Shown here one piece after another: positions 33,619 through 43,704 of a DNA stretch of 64,000 bases (position 1 is the first letter of the stretch; each line of letters begins with the position of its first letter). The stretch is taken from positions 1 through 64,000 of the forward strand of contig NZ_JANHKS010000019.1 of assembly GCF_028682175.1 (NCBI RefSeq), in the 5' to 3' direction. The notes under the pieces were generated by a model. It did no database searches. It was not told where the DNA came from and saw only the letters and a list, made by a program, of their open reading frames with translations. Made by a program: the position numbers and the translations under genes. The stretch is from Pseudomonas putida (lineage in GTDB: Bacteria > Pseudomonadota > Gammaproteobacteria > Pseudomonadales > Pseudomonadaceae).

Positions 33619-34599
33619 ATGCCCGCTACACATTACAGCTACACGCCCAAAGAACTGGACGCCGCCTACGAAACACTGGAAGCGAGCCTGTTCAACGTCA
33701 GGAAAGACATTGGCGACGATGGACTGCCCGCGCCGAAGATCCTGGTGGTCGCCGGGGTTCAGGGCTCCGGCAAGACCTACATGCTCAATAACACGCTGCT
33801 CAAGGATGGCGGTTACGCCAATTACGTGCGTCTTTACAAGGAGAGCTTCCGGGAACTGCACCCGCGCTATGCCGAATTCGCCGATCAGGACGTTCTCAGC
33901 CGCTACAAGCACACCGAAACGTTTATCTGGGAGTTGTGTGCGCGCATTTTCGCCTACGCCCATGAAAACAAGTACAACATCATCCTGGAAACGGCGCTGG
34001 ACACCAAGGCGTTCGCGACCGTCATCAACGGCAAGGAACTGGCCGATTACCAGTTCGAAGTGCATCTGATCGGCTGCAAGAAGGACTTCGTCCACCTGTC
34101 GACCATCAAGCGCGCGCTCGACGCCCTTGAGCAAGGCACGCTGGAGCGCTTTGTCGATGTCGCGACCATCGAGGCCAGCCTGGAGAACGCCGAGGCAATC
34201 CTCAATGCCTTCGAGGCAGCCTGCATGCGTGTCAGCGGATCGACCATCAGCATGTACGAACGCGGGTTCGGCGAGCTGAAAAACCGCCGGCTACTGTGCC
34301 GCAGCCGCTGCGATCACATCAACAGCCTCACGCCGCTGGAATTTCTCGACGAAACGGGCCAGCCCATCACTCTGGAACGGCAGATCCGACGCATCGAACG
34401 AAGCGAGCTGCTGCCCGTGCCTTGCAGCTTCGCCAATTTCATCGAGATGACCCATGCACCGGTCGTAGGCGACAATGACCGCCGCGAGGCCTGGGAGAGC
34501 GCCTACCGCGCCTTGGGCCGCATGCGTGGATTCTGGCAGCAGATCCCGTCGCGCCTGCCCGAGACGCTGTGGGGCTATATCAAGAAGTACACCCGGTAA
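33619..34599 (+). CDS. Zeta-toxin-like P-loop kinase (orphan)
   Basis: A 326-residue protein. Walker A is VAGVQGSGKTYMLNN with GVQGSGKT at residues 46-53. It is followed by the zeta/PezT-like region YKESFRELHPRYAEF at 73-87, where canonical toxins have DxFRxxHPxY; here Glu75 stands where an Asp base is usual, while Arg78 and the HP pair are kept. LETALDTKAF and later VHLIGCKK also fit the fold. Zeta toxins phosphorylate UDP-N-acetylglucosamine precursors. No epsilon/PezA-like antitoxin is adjacent. It could be a solitary kinase or secreted effector; ATG 33619 has AGGGA upstream. Confidence 0.78.
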   Translation: MPATHYSYTPKELDAAYETLEASLFNVRKDIGDDGLPAPKILVVAGVQGSGKTYMLNNTLLKDGGYANYVRLYKESFRELHPRYAEFADQDVLSRYKHTETFIWELCARIFAYAHENKYNIILETALDTKAFATVINGKELADYQFEVHLIGCKKDFVHLSTIKRALDALEQGTLERFVDVATIEASLENAEAILNAFEAACMRVSGSTISMYERGFGELKNRRLLCRSRCDHINSLTPLEFLDETGQPITLERQIRRIERSELLPVPCSFANFIEMTHAPVVGDNDRREAWESAYRALGRMRGFWQQIPSRLPETLWGYIKKYTR

Positions 34600-35748
34600 T
34601 CACTCGTCGACCAGCACCGCGCCGAGGGCCTGAACGATCTGCATCAGTGCAGCCGATTGCCCCTTGATATCCACGTGCAGGCCTTCGATTTCCCGGCGCG
34701 GCGGATAGTGTTTGCGCAGGGCATCGAAGGCCAGCTTCTGCTGGGTGGCATCGGGGACCAGGCTGCGTCGGAAGTCGGCGTCGTCGCGGCGTGGATCGTA
34801 GACACCGCGACAGAGCATGTTCAGCGCCCAGACCGGATCGGTCTCGGCGTCCAGGGTCACCTGGGCCAGCCATTGCCGAGGCAGCAGGTCCTCCAGGCGA
34901 ATGGCCGCAGGCTGGCCCAGGTGCTCGCACAGCGCCTGGTAGATCTGCGCCGTGCCGCGCTGGCGGCCGTCGAGGCTGTAGCCGGCGATGTGCGGGGTGC
35001 CGATGACGCAGAGTTCGGCGAGGTCCGGATCCACCAAGGGTTCTTTTTCCCAGACATCCAGCACCGCTTGCAGGTCTTCACGCTCGAGCAGCACCTGGAG
35101 CAGGGCCAGGTTGTCGATGATCGGCCCGCGTGCGGCGTTGATCAGCCATGTGCCTTGCTTGAGGCCTTGCAGGCGGCTGCGGTCGAACAGGTGCCACGTC
35201 GGCGACTCGCCGATCTTGTTCAAAGGGGTGTGCAGGCTGATGACGTCGCAGCGAGCGATGATTTCGTCGAGGCTGACGTAGTCACCCCCTTCGGCGGCCT
35301 GACGGGGCGGATCGCAGACCAGCACGTTCCAGCCCAGGCCGCGCAGCACCTTGATCAGCCGACCACCCACCTGCCCGTCACCCACGACGCCGTAGGTGCG
35401 CTTGGCCAGATCGGCGCCTTCGATTTCAGACAGGGTCAGCAGGCTGCCCAGCACATAATCCACCACGCCTCGGGCATTGCAACCTGGCGCGCTGGACCAC
35501 TGGATGCCCGCTTGCTTGAGATATTCCAGGTCGAGGTGATCGGTGCCGATGGTGCAGGTGCCGACGAAACGCACCGGGGTGCCTTCGAGCAGTTCGCGGG
35601 TCACCTGGGTCACCGAGCGCACCAGCAGGATGTCGGCGTCGGCCACGGCAGCGCGGTCGAGGGTGCGGCCGGGGTAGCGGTGGATTTCGCCGAAACCCTG
35701 GAAGAAGGCGTCGAGCAGTGGAATGTTTTCGTCAGCAACTATGCGCAT
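34600..35748 (-). CDS. pdxB: Erythronate-4-phosphate dehydrogenase
   Basis: A 382-residue NAD-dependent enzyme for the second step of the DXP-independent part of pyridoxal-5'-phosphate synthesis. The N-terminus [20 protein letters not shown] is diagnostic. The Rossmann loop is [13 protein letters not shown], catalytic Arg is in [11 protein letters not shown], Glu in VWEKEPLVD and His in [10 protein letters not shown]. The extra C-terminal dimerisation domain unique to PdxB is present (to VDE end). ATG 35748 is preferred to an upstream reading. Its stop abuts the zeta-like gene end-to-end. Confidence 0.96.
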   Translation of the reverse strand: MRIVADENIPLLDAFFQGFGEIHRYPGRTLDRAAVADADILLVRSVTQVTRELLEGTPVRFVGTCTIGTDHLDLEYLKQAGIQWSSAPGCNARGVVDYVLGSLLTLSEIEGADLAKRTYGVVGDGQVGGRLIKVLRGLGWNVLVCDPPRQAAEGGDYVSLDEIIARCDVISLHTPLNKIGESPTWHLFDRSRLQGLKQGTWLINAARGPIIDNLALLQVLLEREDLQAVLDVWEKEPLVDPDLAELCVIGTPHIAGYSLDGRQRGTAQIYQALCEHLGQPAAIRLEDLLPRQWLAQVTLDAETDPVWALNMLCRGVYDPRRDDADFRRSLVPDATQQKLAFDALRKHYPPRREIEGLHVDIKGQSAALMQIVQALGAVLVDE

Positions 35749-35825
35749 GGTGGGCTCCCTGGAGTCGCGGCAGTGTAGGCGCTGACGGGTGAGGGAGCCA
35801 GCCCGAAGACGCAAGCCGGGCCGGG

Positions 35826-36080
35826 TCAGGCCTGTTTCTTGCGAATCCAGTACAGGAAGACGCCGTCGCCAATCTGTTTGTCGACCAGTTCGTGGTCGAG
35901 AAACACGCAGAACTTGGGGATGTCGCGCTGGGTGGACGGGTCGGTGGCGATGACTTTGAGCAGGCCGCCGGCCGGCAGGTCGCGCACTTTCTGGTGCAGC
36001 ATCATCACCGGCTCAGGGCAATTGAGGCCGGTGGCGTCGAGGACGGCGTCGACGGCAAGGCTTTCGAGGGAATCAGACAT
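35826..36080 (-). CDS. tusA: Sulfur carrier protein TusA
   Basis: An 84-residue SirA/TusA-fold sulfur transferase. The active cysteine is Cys21 in the family motif [15 protein letters not shown], followed by [15 protein letters not shown]. TusA accepts persulfide from a cysteine desulfurase and passes it to the TusBCD/E-MnmA tRNA thiolation path, among other uses. GGAG precedes ATG 36080. It lies upstream of pdxB on the same strand, about 77 bp apart, and may be co-transcribed. Confidence 0.95.
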   Translation of the reverse strand: MSDSLESLAVDAVLDATGLNCPEPVMMLHQKVRDLPAGGLLKVIATDPSTQRDIPKFCVFLDHELVDKQIGDGVFLYWIRKKQA

Positions 36081-36198
36081 GGGGCACTCCGGAAACTGGT
36101 GGGCATTGTCGCTTAAATGGTGGTAGGCGGGTAGATCTGATCATCTGTTAACGGCGCTTGTGACGCTCCGCGTCGCGGGTGACTTTTGAATTGGGGGC

Positions 36199-36490
36199 TT
36201 ATCCGTTGTCGCGGTGGCTGGGCTTTAGGGTTTCGCCCCTTACGGGCGACCTACTTTCTTTCGGGAAAGTAGGCAAACCATTTGCTCCTGGCTGGGCCTC
36301 GACTTCGTCTCGGTTCCCTCCCTCCGGCGCCGTTCCGGGGGCACGCCATGATGGGCCATCCATGGCCCGCACGGCTTTCGCGGCTCCTGCCGCTCATCCC
36401 CCTACACGACGCCTGCGCTCGGCCTGGCGCCTTTACGTCGCGTTCGGCGGTGTCTGAACCACCGCGTAAGAAGATCAAAATCAAGATCTA
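36199..36490. repeat. Dispersed long repeat, copy 1
   Basis: About 290 bp closely related to 63672-63960. Shared blocks include AAACCATTTGC, CGACTTCGTCTCGGTTCCCT, ATGGGCCATCCATGGCCCGC and AAGATCAAAATCAA. Two hairpins open it: CGCCC-CTTAC-GGGCG (36234-36248) and CCTACTTTC-TTTCGG-GAAAGTAGG (36250-36273). It is followed by CACCGACCCGTAGCAGCACG, the start of a class A REP, exactly as in copy 2. Confidence 0.9.
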
Positions 36491-36505
36491 AAACACACCA
36501 CCGAC

Positions 36506-36576
36506 CCGTAGCAGCACGGCTTGCCGGCGGGAGCGTCCTTGAAATCGCCCCCGCCGGCAAGCCGTGCTGCTACGGG
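36506..36576. repeat. Short REPIN, class A pair
   Basis: Class A arms with a short spacer (GAGCGTCCTTGAAATCGCC) attached to the end of the dispersed long repeat. Confidence 0.92.
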
Positions 36577-36589
36577 GCTGTGTTCGCAT

Positions 36590-36765
36590 CTGTAGGAGCG
36601 CACTTGCCCTGGGCCGCATTCGGACGACGGCATCCTTGAGATCGCCCCCGCCGGCAAGCCGGACTGCTACGGGTCGATGTTCGCACCTGTAGGAGTGAGC
36701 TTGCTCTGGGCCGCATTCGGACGATGGCGTCCTCAAGATCGCCGACGCCAACAGGCCATGCCCCT
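36590..36765. repeat. Mosaic of degenerate REP halves
   Basis: Two tandem composite units start with TGTAGGAGCGCACTTGCCCT and TGTAGGAGTGAGCTTGCTCT, share CTGGGCCGCATTCGGACGA, and end in class A right arms (GCCGGCAAGCCGGACTGCTA and a decayed one). Left and right arms belong to different classes. Confidence 0.8.
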
Positions 36766-36871
36766 CGCCACATACACAAGCCATGCCGAGATCACTCTGA
36801 AATCGTATTTGGAAACGTATCAACTACGCTGCTGCCTACAGACTTTGTAGGATTCTGCGACATCTTGGCGG

Positions 36872-36900
36872 TTGGTGATCCACGACCCGGCACGTATGAT
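36872..36900 (+). promoter_or_regulatory. Sigma70-type promoter candidate for mrp operon
   Basis: TTGGTG at 36872-36877 and TATGAT at 36895-36900 are separated by 17 bp, with the ATG of mrpA 30 bp downstream. Confidence 0.5.
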
Positions 36901-36930
36901 CCTTGACATTCATTCGCAGATTAGAAGCCT

Positions 36931-39866
<2,936 letters not shown>

Positions 39867-39867
<1 letters not shown>

Positions 39868-40211
39868 TGGAAGAAGTCATCGCCATTGCCATCGGCGTGC
39901 TCGCAGCCTCCGGCGTGTGGCTGATCCTGCGCCCACGGACCTTCCAGGTGGTCATGGGCCTGTGCCTGCTGTCCTACGGCGTCAACCTGTTCATCTTCAG
40001 CATGGGCAGCCTGTTCATCGGCAAGGAGCCGATCATCAAGGACGGCGTGCCGCAGGACCTGCTCAACTACACAGACCCCTTGCCCCAGGCGCTGGTGCTG
40101 ACTGCAATTGTCATCAGTTTCGCCATGACCGCGCTGTTCCTGGTGGTGCTGCTGGCCTCCCGTGGCCTGACTGGCAACGACCATGTGGACGGCCGGGAGA
40201 GCAGTGAATGA
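39867..40211 (+). CDS. mrpC: Na+/H+ antiporter subunit C
   Basis: A 114-residue NuoK-like membrane subunit with three helices. It contains VVMGLCLLSYGVNLFIFSMG and DPLPQALVLTAIVISFAMTA, the NuoK-type proton-pathway segments. The ATG shares its A with the stop of mrpA (TGATG) and AAGGAG is 8 bp upstream; a GTG one codon earlier is an alternative. It contacts the MrpA and MrpD channels. Confidence 0.95.
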
Positions 40212-41884
40212 GTCTGATGAACCAACTGATCGTCGCGCCGATCCTGCTGCCGGTGCTGACCGCCGCGCTGATGCTGTGGCTGGGTGAACGCCATCGCCCG
40301 TTGAAGGCGCGGATCAACCTGCTGTCCACGGCGCTGGGCCTGGGGATCGCCATCACCCTGATGATGTGGGTGCAGAAGACCGGCACCACCGGCTCCATCG
40401 GCGTCTACCTGCCCGGCAACTGGTCATCGCCGTTCGGCATCGTGCTGGTGGTCGATCACCTGTCGGCGATGATGCTGGTGTTGACCGGTATCGTCGCCTT
40501 CTGCGCCCTGCTGTTCGCCCTGGCGCGCTGGGACCGGGCCGGTGCGAGCTTCCACGCCCTGTTCCAGATTCAGCTGATGGGCTTGTATGGCGCCTTCCTT
40601 ACGGCCGATCTGTTCAACCTGTTCGTGTTCTTCGAGGTGCTGCTGGCGGCGTCCTATGGCCTGATGCTGCATGGCTCGGGGCGGGCGCGGGTCTCGGCGG
40701 GCCTGCATTACATCACCATCAATCTGCTGGCTTCTTCGCTGTTCCTGATTGGCGCTGCGCTGATCTACGGCGTCACCGGCACCCTGAATCTGGCGGATCT
40801 GGCGGTCAAGATCCCACAGGTATCCGAAGCCGACATCGGCCTGTTGCATGCAGGCGCGGCGATCCTGGCGGTGGCGTTCCTGGCCAAGGCGGGCATGTGG
40901 CCGCTGAACTTCTGGCTGGTGCCGGCCTACTCGGCCGCCAGCGCGCCGGTGGCCGCGATCTTCGCCCTGATGACCAAGGTCGGTGCCTACACCCTGCTGC
41001 GCCTGTGGACGCTGCTGTTCTCGGGCCAGGCCGGTGACTCGGCATTCTTCGGCGGTGACTGGATGATCTGGGGCGGCATGGCGACGCTGGCGGTGGCGGC
41101 CATTTCCATCGTCGCCGCCCAGCGTCTGGAGCGCATGGCCAGCCTGTGCATTCTGGTGTCGGCGGGGATTCTGCTGTCGTCCATCGGCTTCGGCCAGCCG
41201 AGTCTGACCTCCGGCGCGCTGTTCTACCTGGTCAGCTCCACGCTGGCCTTGAGCGCATTGTTCCTGCTGGCCGAACTGGTGGAGCGCTCGCGCTCGGCCA
41301 ATGAAATCGCGCTGGAAGACGACGCCGATCAGTTGCCCAAGCCGCTGGAAGCCTTGCACCCGGTGCCGGGCACCAACCTGGACGATGAACAGAAAGCGGT
41401 GGTCGGCCAGGTGATTCCCTGGACCATGGCGTTCCTGGGCCTGAGTTTCATCATCTGCGCCTTGCTGATCATCGGCATGCCGCCGCTGTCCGGGTTTCTC
41501 GGCAAGCTCACGCTGATCAGCGCCCTGCTCAACCCATTGGGTCTGGACGTGGCCAAGGACGAAGCGATCCGCGCCGATAGCTGGACGCTGGTGGCGCTGC
41601 TGATCGTCTCGGGGCTGGCCTCGCTGTTCGCTTTCGTGCGGGTCGGCATCAAGCGCTTCTGGACACCACAGGAGCGCCCGTCACCGCTGCTGCGCCGTTA
41701 TGAATGCATTCCTATCGTGCTGCTCCTGGGGCTGTGCATCGCCCTCACCTTCAAGGCTCAGGCGCTGCTGCGCTACACCCAGGACACGGCACAGGCGCTG
41801 CATGATCCGCAGCAATACATCCTGTCGGTGATGGCCGCCAAACCCGTCCCCAGCCCGAGTGACCTGGCAGAGGTGCAGCCATGA
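40208..41884 (+). CDS. mrpD: Na+/H+ antiporter subunit D
   Basis: A 558-residue NuoM/N-like proton-channel subunit with about 14 helices. It carries FFEVLLAASYGLMLHGSG (with the conserved channel Glu), FLAKAGMWPLNFWLVPAYSA and MPPLSGFLGKLTLI. The start overlaps the mrpC stop by 4 bp. The P-loop-like charged linkers common to MrpD are normal. It forms the second proton pathway next to MrpA. Confidence 0.96.
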   Translation: MSLMNQLIVAPILLPVLTAALMLWLGERHRPLKARINLLSTALGLGIAITLMMWVQKTGTTGSIGVYLPGNWSSPFGIVLVVDHLSAMMLVLTGIVAFCALLFALARWDRAGASFHALFQIQLMGLYGAFLTADLFNLFVFFEVLLAASYGLMLHGSGRARVSAGLHYITINLLASSLFLIGAALIYGVTGTLNLADLAVKIPQVSEADIGLLHAGAAILAVAFLAKAGMWPLNFWLVPAYSAASAPVAAIFALMTKVGAYTLLRLWTLLFSGQAGDSAFFGGDWMIWGGMATLAVAAISIVAAQRLERMASLCILVSAGILLSSIGFGQPSLTSGALFYLVSSTLALSALFLLAELVERSRSANEIALEDDADQLPKPLEALHPVPGTNLDDEQKAVVGQVIPWTMAFLGLSFIICALLIIGMPPLSGFLGKLTLISALLNPLGLDVAKDEAIRADSWTLVALLIVSGLASLFAFVRVGIKRFWTPQERPSPLLRRYECIPIVLLLGLCIALTFKAQALLRYTQDTAQALHDPQQYILSVMAAKPVPSPSDLAEVQP

Positions 41885-42369
41885 AGCGCCTGTTCCCTGC
41901 ACCGTTGTTGTCGCTGTCGCTGTGGGCATTGTGGCTGCTGCTGAACCTGTCCCTGAGCGCCGGAAACCTGCTGTTCGGCGCGCTGCTGGGGTTGCTTGCG
42001 CCAATCATGTTCGCGCCGCTGCGCCCCTTGCCTGCACGCATCCGCAGGCCGGGCGTGGCGTTCAGGCTGTTCTTTGCGGTGGGCCGCGATGTGCTGGTAT
42101 CCAACGTTCAAGTGGCGCTGCAAGTCTGGCGCGCTCGCCGGCATCCGCCGCGCTCGGCGTTCGTCAAGGTGCCGCTGGATTTGCATGACGCCCATGGCCT
42201 GGCGGCGCTGTCGATGATCTGCACCGTGGTGCCGGGCACCGTGTGGTCGGAGCTGGCCCTGGATCGCAGCGTGCTGCTGATGCACGTGTTCGACCTGGAC
42301 GACGAGGTGCGCTTCATCGAGCATTTCAAGCGCACCTATGAACGCCCGCTGATGGAGATTTTCCAATGA
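41881..42369 (+). CDS. mrpE: Na+/H+ antiporter subunit E
   Basis: A 162-residue subunit with an N-terminal pair of helices (LLSLSLWALWLLLNLSLSAG) and a soluble C-terminal domain containing SMICTVVPGTVWSELALDRS and LLMHVFDLDD, which are family hallmarks. ATG overlaps the mrpD stop by 4 bp. MrpE is required for complex assembly in other bacteria. Confidence 0.94.
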   Translation: MKRLFPAPLLSLSLWALWLLLNLSLSAGNLLFGALLGLLAPIMFAPLRPLPARIRRPGVAFRLFFAVGRDVLVSNVQVALQVWRARRHPPRSAFVKVPLDLHDAHGLAALSMICTVVPGTVWSELALDRSVLLMHVFDLDDEVRFIEHFKRTYERPLMEIFQ

Positions 42370-42644
42370 GCCCGCTGCTCACCAACGCGATCCTGCTCAC
42401 CCTGGGGCTGTTCACCGTCGCCATGGTCATGACCCTGATCCGCCTGTTCAAAGGCCCGTCGGCCCAGGACCGGGTTCTGGCGCTGGACTACCTGTACCTG
42501 CTGGCGATGCTGATGATGCTGGTGCTGGGTATTCGCTACGCCAGCGACACCTATTTCGAGGCGGCGCTGCTGATCGCGCTGTTCGGCTTTGTCGGATCCT
42601 TCGCCCTGGCCAAGTTCCTGCTGCGTGGCGAGGTGATCGAATGA
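42366..42644 (+). CDS. mrpF: Na+/H+ antiporter subunit F
   Basis: A 92-residue three-helix subunit with LIRLFKGPSAQDRVLALDYL, the conserved MrpF/PhaF motif carrying the functional Asp, and YFEAALLIALFGFVGSFALA. It overlaps mrpE by 4 bp and mrpG by 4 bp. Confidence 0.94.
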   Translation: MSPLLTNAILLTLGLFTVAMVMTLIRLFKGPSAQDRVLALDYLYLLAMLMMLVLGIRYASDTYFEAALLIALFGFVGSFALAKFLLRGEVIE

Positions 42645-43009
42645 ATGCGCTACAGGAGTTGCCGGTGTGGGTTGAGACCCTGACCGCGGTTTTGCTGGTC
42701 TTGAGCGGTTTGTTCGCCCTGACCGGCGCGATGGGGCTGCTGCGCATGAAGGACTTCTTCCAGCGCATGCACCCACCGGCCCTGGCCTCGACCCTCGGTG
42801 CGTGGTGCGTCGCCCTGGCCTCGATCATCTACTTTTCCGCGCTCAAGCAGGGGCCGGTGCTGCACGCCTGGCTGATCCCGATCCTGCTGGCGATCACCGT
42901 GCCCGTGACGACGCTGCTGCTGGCACGCACCGGGTTGTTCCGCAAGCGCATGGCAGGCGATGACGACGTGCCGCCAGAGGTCAGCGAGGGGCGGCACGAG
43001 GGCAAGTGA
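42641..43009 (+). CDS. mrpG: Na+/H+ antiporter subunit G
   Basis: A 122-residue three-helix subunit, with GLLRMKDFFQRMHPPALAST as the MnhG/PhaG signature and a charged tail (DDDVPPEVSEGRHEGK). It is the last gene of the operon; the start overlaps mrpF by 4 bp. No convincing intrinsic terminator follows before the DUF2946 gene. Confidence 0.94.
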   Translation: MNALQELPVWVETLTAVLLVLSGLFALTGAMGLLRMKDFFQRMHPPALASTLGAWCVALASIIYFSALKQGPVLHAWLIPILLAITVPVTTLLLARTGLFRKRMAGDDDVPPEVSEGRHEGK

Positions 43010-43079
43010 GGCCAGGCGTACCCCCGCGCCATTTTGCCGCACCCCGCTCGTCGCCCCAATTCTGATACCTTTGCCGCCC

Positions 43080-43475
43080 ATGAAACTGGCCCGATCCGAC
43101 CGACACCTGATTGCATGGATGCTCTATTGCTGCGTCCTGTTCAACGTGTTCGCCTGCAGCATCGGTCACGGCCAGATGGTCGGCATGCAACTCAACGGCA
43201 TTGGCGGCGAATTCTGCTCCACCGATGGCCGTGCGCTCACCGCGGTCGATCAATTCAAGCCCGGCGAGCAGAAGCTGCCCACCCTGTCCGCCGCCTTCGG
43301 CTGCCCCCTGTGCTCCACCGGCGGCATGGGCCCGGCGCTCAACTCCAGCCTGACCCTGGCGATCCTGCCGGAACAGCACAGCCCGCCACCTGCCGTCGTC
43401 GCCTCCTACGATATTCCCGCCGCTTTGCATTGGCCCACGGCCAACCCCCGCGCCCCGCCGTTCGCCCTGATCTGA
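43080..43475 (+). CDS. DUF2946 family protein
   Basis: A 131-residue protein with an N-terminal signal or anchor (RSDRHLIAWMLYCCVLFNVF) and a mature part bearing a Cys pair in FGCPLCSTGGMG, the DUF2946 hallmark. Proteins of this family are commonly found beside TonB-dependent receptors and copper-related genes. Here a receptor gene follows after a REPIN, about 230 bp on. The Cys-x2-Cys suggests metal binding, perhaps copper; role unknown. The start is ATG 43080. Confidence 0.8.
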   Translation: MKLARSDRHLIAWMLYCCVLFNVFACSIGHGQMVGMQLNGIGGEFCSTDGRALTAVDQFKPGEQKLPTLSAAFGCPLCSTGGMGPALNSSLTLAILPEQHSPPPAVVASYDIPAALHWPTANPRAPPFALI

Positions 43476-43550
43476 CTTCGAAAACTTACTGACCAGTTTT
43501 TCAGATGCTGTTGTCTGCGGCCAGCCCGTGCCTGGCAGAGTGAAGCCGGC

Positions 43551-43646
43551 CCCGTAGCAGCATGGCTTGCCAGCGGGAACGGTGTGTCAGGCAATGAATG
43601 CGTCACTGACACACCGCCCCCGCCGGCAAGCCGTGCTGCTACGGGA
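43551..43646. repeat. REPIN, class A pair
   Basis: Class A arms (left slightly changed: GTAGCAGCATGGCTTGCCAG) between the DUF2946 gene and the TonB-dependent receptor gene. Confidence 0.92.
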
Positions 43647-43704
43647 TAGGCGGCAACAGTGCTGAAAAACGGTTTTGCGCTCGACCTCATTTCAGGTTTT
43701 CACC

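Noticed and set aside
43640..43704. Fur box upstream of the TonB-dependent receptor
   Set aside because: No GATAATGATAATCATTATC-like 19-mer could be seen.
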